Positions 1 to 14,000 of a DNA stretch of 64,000 bases are shown one piece after another. Made by a program: the position numbers and the translations under genes. This DNA is from Sinotaia quadrata. Lineage: Eukaryota > Mollusca > Gastropoda > Architaenioglossa > Viviparidae. How positions within the stretch are numbered: position 1 is the stretch's first letter; every line of letters begins with the position of its first letter. The stretch is from positions 90,831,135-90,895,134 of the forward strand of contig CM054180.1 of NCBI GenBank assembly GCA_028829895.1, in the 5' to 3' direction. The notes below the pieces were generated by a model. The model was not told the DNA's origin. It saw nothing but the letters and a program-made list of their open reading frames with translations, and searched no databases.

Positions 1-227
1 CTCATGATTCCATTTTTTGCCATTCATATATTATAAATGGTGTCAATGGGGAAGAGCAGGTTTTAGGTTTAATTCTGACTGAGAAAGGTTTGGCCTTATT
101 TATTGAACCAGCTGCTGGCAATGGTATTTATAGTTCAACACAACACTCACTTGGCACCGAGCCTAAGTCAGTAATTGTGATGCATCAGGAGGAACAAAGA
201 CAAACATCTGCAAATAATGGTACATAA
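1..227 (+). CDS. Partial exon of an unidentified gene entering from the left
   Basis: An open frame runs from the window edge (first full codon at base 3) with ordinary mixed composition, including the segments VNGEEQVLGLILTEKG and LALFIEPAAGNG. It either reaches a TAA at 225-227 and is a last coding exon, or splices at the GT of 220-221 in phase 1. I see no domain I recognise. Phase 1 does not match the next supported exon at 4921, which needs a donor leaving two bases, so this is either a separate upstream gene or at least one exon in between is unrecognised. The coding call rests on an open frame of 74 codons and protein-like composition in AT-rich DNA. Confidence 0.45.
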   Translation, partial: HDSIFCHSYIINGVNGEEQVLGLILTEKGLALFIEPAAGNGIYSSTQHSLGTEPKSVIVMHQEEQRQTSANNGT

Positions 228-3200
228 GGTTTGATTGTTTTAATATAATTTATGGAGATACAAGCTTTAAACACACTAACACTATCTTAAAAACTGTCCA
301 CAATGTAATTAACACATTTCAAAACTTATTACTAAATCAATTAGCCATGTCAAAAAAAAAAAATGCTTCCTGGTACTTCTTCCCAATACCCCCCCCACAC
401 ACACACACACACACCAGTGCAGTGCTCATTCTACTAAGTTTCTTCTAAATTTAACTTGTTCACTGCAGTGAACTTAATTATAACTCTTGAGTCTTTGTGT
501 TGCATTGATGTTAACAGACTAGTAAATTAAATTTATAATTTAGGATAGATTAGTAAATTTGTTTGTGGAACTTATATCCATATTATTCCATGATAGAGCC
601 TATTACATTTATGAGAGATAGTGTACTATTTGATGCTGACTGATTAATTATGAAGTGTATCTTTGTAAATGATTTGAAAGCAGTTATAGTATGATGCTTC
701 CATTTAGACTAAATTACACTATTTAATTTTAGACATTTATGAGAGAGGATACATTTGGTGAACTTGAATTAATTTTAGAGTGCCTGAAACAAAGCTTAAT
801 GTATAGTATTTACAATAAGGTGATACATTCCAGGGTCTTAGGTCAAGTTTTGATGTAACAGACTGAGAGAGGAGATGGAGATGAATTGAAGAGAAGAGAT
901 AGTTAAAGTACTTAGAGAATGAATCCTGGGTAATGCATCTAATGGATCCACCCATAGTGGTGAGACTCATCTGTTTGCAAGAGTGGTCAACTACTTTTAT
1001 AGTCACTGCATCAGGTCAGTTAAAAGGCAGGTCATCAGTGACACTTTTACAGCTTTCTGTGATCATCATGGAAACTGGAGCTGCACTTATCTGATTGCAC
1101 CATATTATCACAGAAGAGAAGCAGGAAAAAACTGTTTTATTACCCATGACCTTGCTTATTAATATTATGGGATCTGTGATGATAATTCATTTTCTCATGA
1201 TTGTGCTCTCTCTGTAACATTTTTGTTTTGCTGTTATTTTAAGTGAGTGATTAATATTGTTATAATTGTTTTGTTCCTGAGCTCTCTTCATTTTTGTAAC
1301 TAGGATAAATGTGGAAGCACAGATTGCATGTCTACTCATATAATTTAATCATTTGCCAGACTATAATAGCTTCAACAATATAACTATTTTGCAGATAACA
1401 TTCTTTTGTTTACCTTTTATGCACAATCAATTTCTTTATTTTAGGTGAAAACTTGTCATGCCCTAATGCCCGTTGCTTTCTGTCCTAGTTTAAGAAAGCT
1501 CCCAATGATGCAATTGATTGGGTGATGGATGCACGGACAGACAGACATGGTTTGCTATGGCCCCCAAGTATTGTCACCACAATTAACATAAAAACAAGGA
1601 CAATACAAACATTACAATGGAATTAAACGCATTATGGATGAACTGCATAGCATGATGGCACTATACGGTGTTGATGCACTATTCATGATATAACGTCAGT
1701 TGCGATATTATCGGTCAATGTGTATTATTGTGCAAACAAATAAAAATTAGTAAAACTATTTAACGCAAAGCACTAACCTATAAATATATTATCTGTCCAT
1801 TATTTTCAATATATCTTAATAATGTATTCCATTTAATATTCGTACGATACCGATAATCTAATTTTTTACATTAGAATTCAAACAAGTATGTTCTACTTCT
1901 AGGTAAAAAGTAAGATATTGTAAAACCTCACATTAACGCGACCCCGCTATTAATGCTATCCAATTTTATGGACCCCAATTATCATATTATATTGAGGTTT
2001 CACTGTGTATATAATTGATTTAGTTATATTGAATGATTCTTATGTTCCTAATAATATTTACTGTTTTACAAACTTTTTTAATAGGTTACACCGTTACAGC
2101 ATACATGTTTCTGTGGTGTTACAGGTCCACAGGTCTGTCTGTTTATCTGCTAAGTGATAAATTCAGAGTGACAGTTATATGTTCGAATTTTACTCATATC
2201 TATCAACATACGTAACTTTCTGATTCTGTTCTATATCACTTGTCCTGTTGTTCTAGATGGATGTTGGTTGTGGTTCTGCCATTTAACCTTACTATTTCAC
2301 CTGGCTTAGTGCACCACTTACTGGTCAGAAAAGAAGTGCACTTTGATTCCTCTCAGTTAACATTTCTGTTTTTTACTTCCCAGTATAATCATTTACCATT
2401 AGTTGGCTGGGTGTCTGTTCTGTATTATGTATTGTTCCGCAGCTCGATGCACAATTGAAACCTTGAGCAACAATAACAATACTGCAATTTTGTTCACACA
2501 TTTTTGTTCATTCTCATCCTACTCTAAAGTTCAGATGGAAGTGAGCTGATGAATTGAAACAATTGATACTTGTTTCTAAGCTATGTGATGTCATGTGAAT
2601 TGAATCTAAGCCCTTTATAGATTAAAGTTGATGCTTGTTTCAGAATGACAAGAGATAATATTGAGTAAATATAATATTATGAAATTCTCTTGATGATTGC
2701 TCTTGGTTAAAGAACATTTTGTGGGTTCACTTGTGTTGAATACAATTTATAAAATTGCAGTGTAATATGTCAAGCTCTTTTTAGAGCTATTTGTTGGTTT
2801 TAATACAGTTTATTGAATTGGAGTGGTTGACATATTATCTCTTTTCAGGGCTGATGTAGTGCTAGCTTTTATATAATTTATTATAGTGCAGTGGTTGCCA
2901 GTCTAGCTCTTTTTATGGCTATATGCACTGTTGTTTAATACAATTTCTTTGGAGTCAGTTTGATCTCTTTTGCTGGTTACTAAAGTATGTGGTTCCAGGT
3001 GGGCAGAAGAGAATCAAGACTACTCTGAGGGGCCACTGTTTGTTGATGAAGGTCAACCCTCTTCCCTCCTCTTCTCATTGTGAGATGATCCATTTGGCAC
3101 CAGTATGCAGGATTCAAGAGAAGATAATGCTGCATTCAGCAGGAAATTGTTATTGTTTTGTACTATCACTCCATTTTCTAATTCTTTTCTCATGTCAGAT

Positions 3201-4920
3201 TAATTAAATCTGTAATTAAATCTAAGCTTAGAGTACTTGGACTGATAATTTGGCATATTAGAGGAACATTGGGTTGAACTTTTCTATCTGCAGCCAGATG
3301 TAAAGAGCCAAATATTGCAGACATTTGTATATTTTTACTTTTTTCTTTATCTTTGTATTTATATCCATGTATGAATGAATGAAAAAAGTGAATGGGGTGA
3401 AGAAGTCATTATGTAATTAACAGTTTGTTTGGTTTAAAGATTAGAACCCTTAAACCTGTGTACATTTAAAATATTTAATTTGTTATTAAATTATGAAATG
3501 TTCACTCATGCTTGGTGATTAATTAAATTGTTAATTACACTTCTTTTTCCTTGTGTCACAGTGTTCTTCATAATGGCTTAGTGTAAAGATGTTATTAAAA
3601 GGGCAGTGGCACTAACAGGAAGATACCCTGAACCTAGGATAATTGTACCCTGGGTATACTGAAAATCATAACTTTGTTTCATATCATATTCCCTACAGAC
3701 AGAAAGAATCCAGCATGGATCCAGCTCCCAACCTGTAATTGTATCTGACCCAGAATTGGGTTACAATATATCTTTTGAATATATTCCTCAACAGTAAAGG
3801 AAAGCTGTATTCTCAGTAAATGTAGAATGTTCTTTTTAAAAAAACAGTTCAGTACATATATGGTTGGGTTTGTAGGGGTAATTTTAGGTGTTTTTTTAGA
3901 ACAAGCATTTAAAACAAAATTATTTATGAAATTATCTGACACTGATATTATTTTGGTGCACCCCCTCTTCACCTTTCTATTCTACTATCTTTGTAGCACT
4001 ATATTCAGAAACAAAGACAAGTGGGGGGAGCTGGTCAACTGTTCAGCAGCCCAGTGACCCAATGACCACACTAGGTCAAGGGACAGATGATGATGATGAT
4101 GATTCAGAAAACACTGTTCCTGTTTATTAAATCAAAAGCTTAAATGAAGAGACAATGAAAGCAATCAACTTGTCCAATATCTGACTAATTCTGACAAAAA
4201 TAAAGCAAGAATGAAGCAAACACATAAATGAAACAGCCCTAAATTAAAATATATATTTAATTTTCTTTATCTTTATTAAATTAAAATAGATAAAATTAAA
4301 TAATAAAATAACTAATTACACAATGCACACATATTCCCAGTGTTATTTGTGAAATTGAGAATAAAAAAATTATCAGAACATGCCAATGTTAAAGTTCTGA
4401 ATGTATAGATTTCATGAAATTGTTTTTTTTAGTCATAAGCCTTTTTGAGATGGGTAAATGTGCTGAGATATTTGCAGCATACATTGATAAGTTAGACATG
4501 TAACTGAGTCTGTAACAATGACTGCACAATAAAGGAAGACTTTTTTCACTGGAAAAAAATAACTATAAGAACCATACGTAATGAATTACTGAAAAGATGG
4601 CAGTCAATATTATGATTGACTCCAAAATCATGGTACTTAGGTCATTACATCTGGGTTCTTTCCAAACTGATTGTTCAGTCCAATTTTATATGTTCATGAA
4701 CTTAACATCAATTTTTAAAACTAAGGTTGGTTTTAAAATCTTTGCATTCAGATTACCTTAGAAACAATCAGTATTCTGCTTTCCATTGTAAGTAATGAGA
4801 ATGGAAAAATACTAGTCCTGACATCACGACCTTTAAAGATATCTATATAATAACATTGTGTTGTGTTAATTCTGCTCTAAACTAATTGATTTTTTTCATT
4901 TACTGATATGTCCTTTCTAG
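228..4920. other. Non-coding stretch (intron or intergenic)
   Basis: AT-rich sequence without a supportable exon. It contains a (CA)n run near 390-413, a degenerate tandem repeat at about 2733-2990 (entered separately) and a short GAT-triplet run near 4088-4103. The upstream part of the kinase domain (ATP-binding lobe, HRD and DFG segments) was not found here. It may lie before the window or in exons too diverged for me to read by eye. Confidence 0.5.
2733..2990 (+). repeat. Degenerate tandem repeat, period about 70-75 bp
   Basis: Three to four diverged units follow each other. Each has the order 'aatacaatttat / aatttattgaat', then 'gcagtg / ggagtg', then 'gtcaagctctttttagagcta' or its variants ('gacatattatctcttttcagggct', 'gccagtctagctctttttatggct', 'cagtttgatctctttt'). 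The units differ by substitutions and small indels, so this is an old local array. Confidence 0.5.
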
Positions 4921-5039
4921 AGGTGTGATTCTCTATGCTATGCTGCATGGTGCACTTCCCTATAATCATCGTGATCTGTTAGAAGCTTCCAGAACTTTGA
5001 ACATGCCTCCCCTTTATTTACGGTCCTCTCTTTCATTCT
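4921..5039 (+). CDS. Kinase exon: helix F-G region of the C-lobe
   Basis: The acceptor is tttctag before 4921 after a T-rich tract; the donor is GTAAGT at 5040. The frame has one leading base, so the preceding exon must end with two. The product reads GVILYAMLHGALPY then NHRDLLEASRTLNMPPL. The first block is the conserved helix F to G loop of Ser/Thr kinases, and the second corresponds to the substrate-lobe segment that leads to helix H. This is the strongest protein-family match in the window. Confidence 0.8.
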
Positions 5040-8000
5040 GTAAGTTATCATTGTAATAGTATATTGTGCATTTGTATGTAAGTCTACTTTGTGTTATCTC
5101 TTGTCTTCTCATATTCATATTCAGTCACTTTCCACCAAAACAACACCAATGAACAAAGTGTGTATATGGACTCAGTTTGAATCTCAGCCATAAAATACCA
5201 TAGTTAAGCAAAGAAAAAGCTAAACTTAAATCTTATATATCATATATATATATAATAAATTATATTTTAATTCTGATTTATATAAATTAAATAAATTATG
5301 GTAATATATTATACTTTATCTCATATATTAAGGTAATGTATGCCTAAATATGCAACAATTGAAAAATAAAGCATGAAGTGTCACACATACATATATATTT
5401 AAAATTCAGTCTTATAACATTTATTTCAATAAGTTTAATTTTTTTTAATATTAAAATATTCAATTAACTTAAGAGTATTTCTGGTTTTGCTTCAGTCTTT
5501 CTTGTTAGAAGTACACACTGTTTGTGTAGGGGATCAGATAAATTTTCTTTTAAATATCAAGCCACTCCCTTTTGTAATTGAGATTTGAATGTTTTAATTT
5601 TTTATTGTGTTTGTGTCTACTAGGTTTTGGATTAATGCTTTAGTATTTTTTGTTTCTTGCTCTTTAGAGATTAAAAAGGTGTCAGTAGTGTATGATAATT
5701 TGTATTTTTTATTCTTTGTTTCTGTGATTGTGTTTTTGGAACTATATGCTATATAGATATATTGTTTATATTTAAAATTATTTGTAGTTGTTGATTTGAA
5801 AGTTGAGATTCTCATGTTTAACTTGTAGACTGTTGATGGGGTGGAAAAAGGTTCCAATCAAATTTTCCCTGTAGTCAACAGGCTTAAGATTATAAAGCCC
5901 CCACACTTACATTTTTGGGTTTCCCAGTAAAACATCACCAATTGCATTTTTAACACAAAATAATACAGAGTGAAAGTTGAAACTGTATTTAATAAGGTTT
6001 CAAGGTTTGTTTTATAGAAACCATCACTGCCATATGGCAGAGAATAGATGATCTATAGTAAATCATCAGTGTTTATTTCAGTGATATTCAGTAAAGCATG
6101 ATACACTGATTTTACTCTGGACTATTGGATGGTAGGAATGAAAGCAGTATGATGGGATAAGGGAGATCATAGTAGCTCCACGTTCATGAAATTGTCATAT
6201 GTCTTCATCTTTAATTTTTCTTGTTTTTACTTTGTAAGTCCATTTCCATTCTTTCAGTGGTGTGAGTTTGGTTACTTTTTCCATTTGGTAGATTGTGCTT
6301 GGGTTTCTATCAATGTTTGGTCTTCTTTTGATCATTGAGGTGACTTTATTCTTTGTTATGGTCTTGATAATTTGGTTATCAGTATCTTTTATGTTGATAT
6401 TTGCTGTTTGTGTCATTTCTCAACTTTCTTGATTATTTAAATGATCTTAACATTTAACAGTGGAACTAATAGGCATAGATTGTGGTTTGAGTAACTCAGC
6501 TTTAGGTCTTAATAATGGAATGTTTTAGCATTATTTTGAGATAGGTTAAGACTAATCAGTTAAATTATATTTTTTCCAAGTTATAGAGAATCATTTGAAA
6601 TCACTGTTTTAATCTTAATAGATCATATAGTTAACCTTAGATAAATGTAGCTATATTAGCTATAAATTGTATATATAGTCTACCTTATTACATGCATATA
6701 TAAATCTATCTGATATTGTATATCTCCAAGTAAATCTTCTGAATTAACTGTATCTTTATCATAACTTTCAAATATTGTGATCATCAAAAACAGTGAAGCA
6801 GTGCCAGTACTAAGTAATTTGTAAGCGAGCCATTCAGTCTTTCTACATCAGAGTAAAACATTTTATATCTAGTACAAATGTAGTTTAGACATTACTATGT
6901 AGTTTGTTTAAGTCTACTATGCCAGGAATAGAATATTTTCAAATGTCATCTGTTCATTTCTTAGTAGTACTTGAGCCCTCTTGGATTTATAAAATAGTAC
7001 AGAGAACAAAACTGTTACTTTCATCAAGGTGACTTCCAGTCTTAATTAGCATTGTTTTTAACAATCATAAATTTGGGGGTAAACACTGTCACAGTCTGAT
7101 AAAAATGTCATGACTTCTTGACCCACTTGTTTGTTTTTCAAACATAAAAGTTTGAAGTTCCTTTGTTAAAGTTCTCCCATGATACATCAGTATCGAGAAG
7201 CTTCTAGCAAAGAGGTCAGGAACGTTATGTAACTCTTAGGCCATTGTCTAGATCCTCGAACCAACCACATACTACGTGACCAGTCACGTGATGCACTTTA
7301 TGATTTTTGATAAAAACGGTGAGCGTGCCCTGTATTAATCACTCCGAGAACCAGAAGCACCGACGTAGTACTGATACTTCGTGCCGTCGCTTATTCGTTG
7401 AGTCACATAGGACAGCCGACGCGATTGCTGAGATAACACTTCGATTTCTCACTAAAGGTCGGCACCCAGGCTCATGCCTATACCTATGTCTATGATTCCT
7501 ATCTTGGGATCCACACATTGCCAGGTTCCAAACTCTTGGAGATTGAGTTTGATTCCGCTATAGTCCTACTACCATTGTGAGGCAACGCTGACAAGCAGGT
7601 CTGCATGTCTTGTCCACACTTACAGTTCCGTTCAGTGGGCTGACTGAGAGACAGTTTTCCATTGTTATGCTGTGTGCGCATTTCTACTGACGGGCAAGAA
7701 GTGAGGTAGACCGGTCTGGACTGGATCAGGAACCTACACGTGGCAACCTTCGCAAGATAAGTTACCATACTGGTGACAAAAATCATTAGAACACTTTTCA
7801 CGGCATATTCTCGTAACTATTAAGCACGTTGCTTATCGAGCTCTTAGAATCAGACTTTCGCGCTCGTATATTGAGTAATTTGTTAATTGTTAAAGTTATT
7901 AAATCTTATTTTAAATTGTTTATTCTTCTTCATAGTACATTTTTATGCATATTAGACCTAATGTTAATTCATGGTTTTGGATGGGGGCGAATGAGCAGAA

Positions 8001-11000
8001 TGATGTAACGAATGCATATTAATTTAGAAGAATTTAATGACTCCAAACCAGCCTTTGTACGCAATTTGTCAGTTCATAAATCTGTAGTCTGCACTACAAG
8101 ACACATTTTTAAGCTAGTCGAATGATAAGTTGGGCAGCCAGTCTGTTTAGGACAGAGAGAAGGAATTAACCTAATCTATTATATTTAAGGTCCTTAGAAA
8201 TCCTAGGCAGGGTCTATAAAGAAATACTGGAAACGTAACAAACACGATGATATATATATTTAATGGGTTAAAGGAAGTGTACAGCTGAAAGATAATATTT
8301 AAGTTCTTTTAAGTGTTGGCATAATTTAGGAAATAAATTAACTGAATGGCAGTATTACTGTTGAACTACTGTCTTAGACTAAGCCATTTCAAGCAATGAA
8401 AAAAGTTTGGCTAAATTTTAGGTCAAAATTTTAAGCCAATCACAGAAAACTTCTGTTTTATTCTCTTATTTTACTAATGTTATGTGATTACCTTTGACTG
8501 TCTGCCATAAGAGTTTGAAATTGTTTAACGGTGATATCATATATATCTGTGTTTAATGCTACAGTGTCATTGACTTTCGAGCATATGGGAGATTTTTGTG
8601 ATGCTAAAGCATTCTTGACCTTTGAGCATGTGGGAGTTTTTTCATATGACCAACTTCATCCTCAAGTATATGGAAGTATTTTGGAGTGATGCTAAAGCAT
8701 CATTGACCTTCAAGCATATAGGAGGTTTTTTACATGGCCAGCTGTAGGCTGCTTTGTCATGTTCAGATTACTCATTAAAAAAACCTGGTCACGGTCTTTT
8801 GCTTAAATTTTCACTCACAGTTTTACTTATAATCAAATATATGGGAGTTTTTCACATGGTTATCTTTTCAACAAGGGAATGGGAAATACCTAATTTGTAA
8901 ATAGTGCTTGAAAATGTCTTTTTTTTCATACAATATAAGTACATTTTTAGGCAAATATGAATGCGAATGAAGTCGAGTATTTTCCTCCCATCATCGATGG
9001 ATTTGTTCACATCCACAATCACATCGCAGATAGCTATTGTATGTAGAGTAATTTATGTTTAAATCATGAGTGACTGCAAAAATGGAGGGACCAACAAAGC
9101 CAAGAAACATTTGATCAGCTGAGGTTGCAAAATGCAGTACAAATTATACTTGACCTCTTAACCCGCTTTCATTTAAATTCGTTATTTTTCTTGTGATGGA
9201 TGCAGTTCTTTGTAAGAGTGACATAATCGTCATGCTCTGATACACACACCTTATTCATAGGGAGAGCATTCCAGTTATGTAACATTTAAGACAATGGCCG
9301 ATTGTAGGTCGAACCAAGCGTTATCACGTGACTAATAATTTGCGCCATAAATTCGTATATTCCTGATCGTGCTATAGACCTGCATTCACAAGGAAAAGGA
9401 CAGACCGATGCGAGCGTCTAAGTCATCTGAAATTCCATGAATCACGCGAGGGCCCACTGCTGATCATGCTGTTGTATTGAACAATGTAACACCTCACTTT
9501 CTTGAAATATATTTTGTATTTCGATTTAAGTTATCGTTGTGCGAATTTATGCATTTTATTGTTGCAGGAGTTGTATTATTGCAATTTTCTCCAAAACATG
9601 TGGCTTGATAAAAGTGTAGCTAAGTTGAAATGTTACAGCCTTTAAATTAATTGAGAAACAATAATTTTGTAAACTAAAAATAACTGAATTGTTTCACAGA
9701 ACGTCTGTGCACGTTTTGTAAATTTCTTGTTAACAATTTAAATTCATTTTGCATGTATTATATTGTTGTAATTGTAAAGCGCATATGCGTGATTTTAAAT
9801 TGTATTTTTGATTTTTCTCTTATTGAATTTCATTAGTAAAATGTAATGTTTCCTTGAAATTCATAAGTCTCATGTGTACGTTAATTGTAAAAACGCACAT
9901 GCGTGACCGCATTGTATCTTTTATTATATATTTAAATATTAAATGTAAAGATACTAAAATGGTCGAGGAATAAGCTATGCTATTGTCAACCACATGTATT
10001 GGATTGCGAAACCGTGAGAACTATTGCTCATAGGAATTCATTTATTTCCAGAGCAGGTTTTTCTTGGTCTCTTGATCTTGGTCTTTCTTCATCGTCGTAA
10101 AATTCACCGCTCAGTGAACCAGCCTGTATATTGCTTTGATTGGTGTCTAGCAATTGGCTGAGTCTGAACTCCTGATGTGATTCAGAAGAGGGGTGTAATT
10201 AGTGAAAGACTGTTGACCAAGTTGGTGATAACTAGGCCGTTGTCCAGTAATCCAACAGGAAATTTGTTGGGGACCATGTGCTTCATTTATCGTCGCTATT
10301 TGGATAACAAGCTAAGTGAAAGGACTGGTTTACTTGAACTAAATAAACTCTATCTGCAATCCATTCGAACATTTCGTGTGTTAGACAAATAGCATAGTAT
10401 TAGGAGACTTAATGTCGTCTGAATCTTGAATATCTTTTGTTATTTGTTAAATTTTATTAAATTCATTTTCACCTTGTTAATCAATTATTGTAGTTGGTTA
10501 TTTATGCAACTAGACTGATAGGATTGGGTAGGGGCGAATGAGTCAAGAAAAAAGGAGATTGAATGCATAATCAACTATAATTGTTTAACGTTTCCCAGTC
10601 CGTGCTTTGTACACAAGTTTGCCTGTCTATAAATTTGTTGGCTTAAACTACAAGCGTTAAATTTGATCAGACTGAAGGGTGAATTTGAGCAGTCAGTCTG
10701 TTTTCAGAATAGGAGAACGAATTTTAATTAACATAAATTCTAAATTCTGAAACAGGGTCTATAAATAAAAACTGGAGAGGTAACAGGCTTCAAGCAAATG
10801 GCATGTTTTTTTACATGGCCAGCTTTATGTTGCATTGTCACGTGCATGGGAATGGGAAATAAGAAAATAAGTAATTGGTAAATAGTGCTTGAAAATTTCT
10901 TTTTCCCATACAATATAAGTAAATATTTAGGCAATTAGGCAAATATGAATAAAGTATTTTCTTTCCATCATCAATGGATTTTTTCGCATCCATAATTATA

Positions 11001-14000
11001 TCACTGATAGCTATCATATGTAGAGTGTTGTCACTATGACATCATCAGTATAAACCACTGGCACTGAGTTTAATTTCATTCCACTCATTGACCAGAAACA
11101 CATTTTTTGCTGTGTGCCTGCTTAGAATACTAATGCTGAGTGGTGCGATAGGCACCCATCTTAAACAGCAGCTTAGGTACAGTCAAGGTCATTTGCTAAA
11201 TGATGCTCAAATTTTCACTTGCAATGTGACTTATAATCAAGCCTTCCAATAAACAAATTCATTTATGTCCCTAGCAATGCTTTCATTTTAATTTTCACAC
11301 ATCATATTCTAGTATTAAATATTACTTTAAATTTTATTTATGGTTGGTAATTGCCATATTCCCAGTGTATTTTGCTGTCAGACATGATAGTTTTTGTTTG
11401 CTGATCATTAAATTGACAGTGGTATGTTGGTAGAAACCTGTCTGACAATCTAGTCATTCTAGTGTTTCTGTGTAAGGGTTGTTGTTTATTTTATGATCAT
11501 GTGAACATTGTTGAGTAGAATATTGGTGCCATGCACATTGTTATTGTTCAGAGCTTTGAAAAGTGGTAATGATTTAAACACTTTTTCAAAAGTATCTATG
11601 CTAATTTCTTAGGGAAAGTTCACCATTGCCAAGTCCATATATACTATAGCATGTGTCCCATTATAATAATCTCTCCTGAATATAAGAAGTAAGATGTTGT
11701 AATCTCCAAACAGGACCCTATACATGAATTTCAGAAAAGGTTTTAAAGGTTAGTGTAGTAATAAATAAAACATGTTCTTCTGTTACTAAGGGATTGCTGT
11801 TTGATCTATTTTTGAATGCTAGGCTATTGTTTTATGCAAATGCAGATGTTTATGTAAGACATTTTTTTTGTTATGCCAACTTGGCACATACATTACGGTA
11901 TTACACTTACATCATACAATCATTAATACATTATATTAAGCACAAGTTTTAGATAAGAAATATACTGCTGTGTAACAAGTATTGTTCTTAAATTGAAATT
12001 GTCATTCATATTAAACTCCAGAGAATTAGTAAACTTATTTTCCTATTCACAGTATGCATACAGCTAATACAAAAACTTCTGACCTACAGTCCATTTCTAC
12101 GTCCAGAATTAAAAGACGTCATGTCTGACAATTGGGTAAACTGGAATATCATGCCAACAGTTTCTTCAGTAACTAAAAATAATAAGGTTAGTAGAACATA
12201 CTGTGGAAATAATAGTGTGAAAGGAAAAATGCAAACTAGAATACTTAATTAATTTAAATATATCCTTACTAATAATTTTAAATTTAACTCTCTTATTATA
12301 CAAAATTCAGTATAATTTTGTTATCTGAAAATTCTTATAGACAATTTTGGACTACCAACTTTGACCTAGTACAGAGATTATGAGAAAGCAGCAAAGTTGA
12401 ATAGCGACGGTCTGCATGGCCAGAATTGTTAGGTAAGACGCTCACTGCAGAGCACTTGGATTGCGTAACCACTCACATCGCAGGGCGGACAGCAATACCT
12501 GACGCACCTGCGGTTACCTTCTAAGGGATGAGGCTTACTCTAGGAATGCCAGTCTTTGAGCATTTAATTTACATTGCTGAATTATTTTTATATTGTATAG
12601 TTTCAAATGCTTTAATTACAGACTCAGACCATAAGCAAATTATTATAAGCTTAAGGATTATTCATTACTTGATGCTACATCTATTCAATCTTTACCTATC
12701 TAACTTAGGGGTTGTCTGTCCCACAAATATTTAATTCAATCCTTTCCACTCTAACTTAGGTGTTGTCTGCCCAGAAAATATTTGTTAATTTAAAATGTTG
12801 GGCACCAATTTTGAGAAGTAGGCACTTTGTACATACTCCATTTTAAAGAGCCCTCTCTTTCTGCAAATCAAAGCAAACCAAAAAGCCTTTATTTTTTCCC
12901 CTTTTTGTGGAATTGCATGCAAAATGAGATGAGTTATTTTTTTCATTTGTTGGACATATAAGCAAAATAATAAATAAAAATGTTTACCTCTTTTATAAAT
13001 TGCTTGGATGCATGCTAGTTAATGCTCTGGCAATATTATTACTTACTTCTTCATTAGATCAGCTATATATTGTGCCTTAATTGTGATCTGGATAGCTAGT
13101 ATATCTTGGCCAACACCAGATTAGTCACTGAAGTTGTAGATATAATTTTATTACATCTTTGATAATATAGTTTTATGTGATTTACAGTGGTATTGCCATC
13201 TTAGTCAGGAATGTAATTTTGTCTTCTCTCGCATTTACCTTCAATTTTGAACAATCTTCTTATGAATTATTTAAAATTGACTTTTAACACTTGAGAATCA
13301 ATTAATCAGTTTCTTTGTCTTTTTTGTTCTCCAGTTGTAACAATAAAACAATTTTCTATTTTTAGAACAATTCCCTTTCTTTTCTTAAATTATGTAATGC
13401 CATCAGTAGCAGTTGATTGATTCTAGGTAAATTAATTTTCACTTTGACCACTCCATTGTATATGTGTTACAGCTCTTAGAATCTCTGTATGTTTTAAACT
13501 TAGATTAATCTGTCAGAATGCCAACCCACAAAGTATCATATATATAGTTTTCCAGTTCTGTGTGTCAGTCTTGATAAGCATCCTTGACCTTCAAGCATAT
13601 GGGAGGTTTTTTTTAGTGACGCTAAAGCATCCTTGACATTCAAGCATGTGGGAGTTTTTTTTAGCAAGCTGGTATTTTCACAAGGCCAGCTTTATGTTGC
13701 ATTGTTGCATTCAGGAAACAGAGACAACATCAAAGTACTCATAAAAAAAACTAATGGTTAGGTGTTGATGCAGGCATTTTCATCAAAAAGATGATTTGGC
13801 ATAAACTCTAAAGTTCTGAAATAGTCAGTGGTTTAGTGACAGAGCACAATATTGGTTCTTAACTTAATTTAACTCTGCCATCAATGAAATACCATCAAAT
13901 CTGATATTACTATTTACCAAAGTCCACATACATGTAATTGGTTCATCACTGAATAGCGACTTTTGAAGTTAAGGCACTTTGCAGTCCACGTCCGGTGTCG

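Larger units (their letters stand above)
5040..12052 (+). other. Kinase intron of about 7.0 kb carrying repeats
   Basis: It holds two terminal modules of the TGTTAYG...CGTAACA family (7223-8240 and 9273-10785) and copies of the 'tcaagcatatgggag' repeat. At 5580-6420 there is G+T-rich plus-strand DNA whose minus strand reads as open, N/T/K-rich stretches. Those may be remnants of a retroelement gag-like ORF, but I cannot show it. Otherwise I see nothing coding. Confidence 0.6.

Noticed and set aside
2923..3207. 94-codon open frame that could supply an exon between 219 and 4921
   Set aside because: An AG and a GT are placed near its ends in one frame (WAEENQDYSEGPLFVDE), but the acceptor lacks a pyrimidine tract, phase does not connect both sides, and nothing resembles a kinase segment.
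5594..6416. Two minus-strand open stretches, N/T/K-rich
   Set aside because: They could be LINE gag remains, but the composition follows from G+T-rich DNA and no motif is visible; mentioned only in the intron note.
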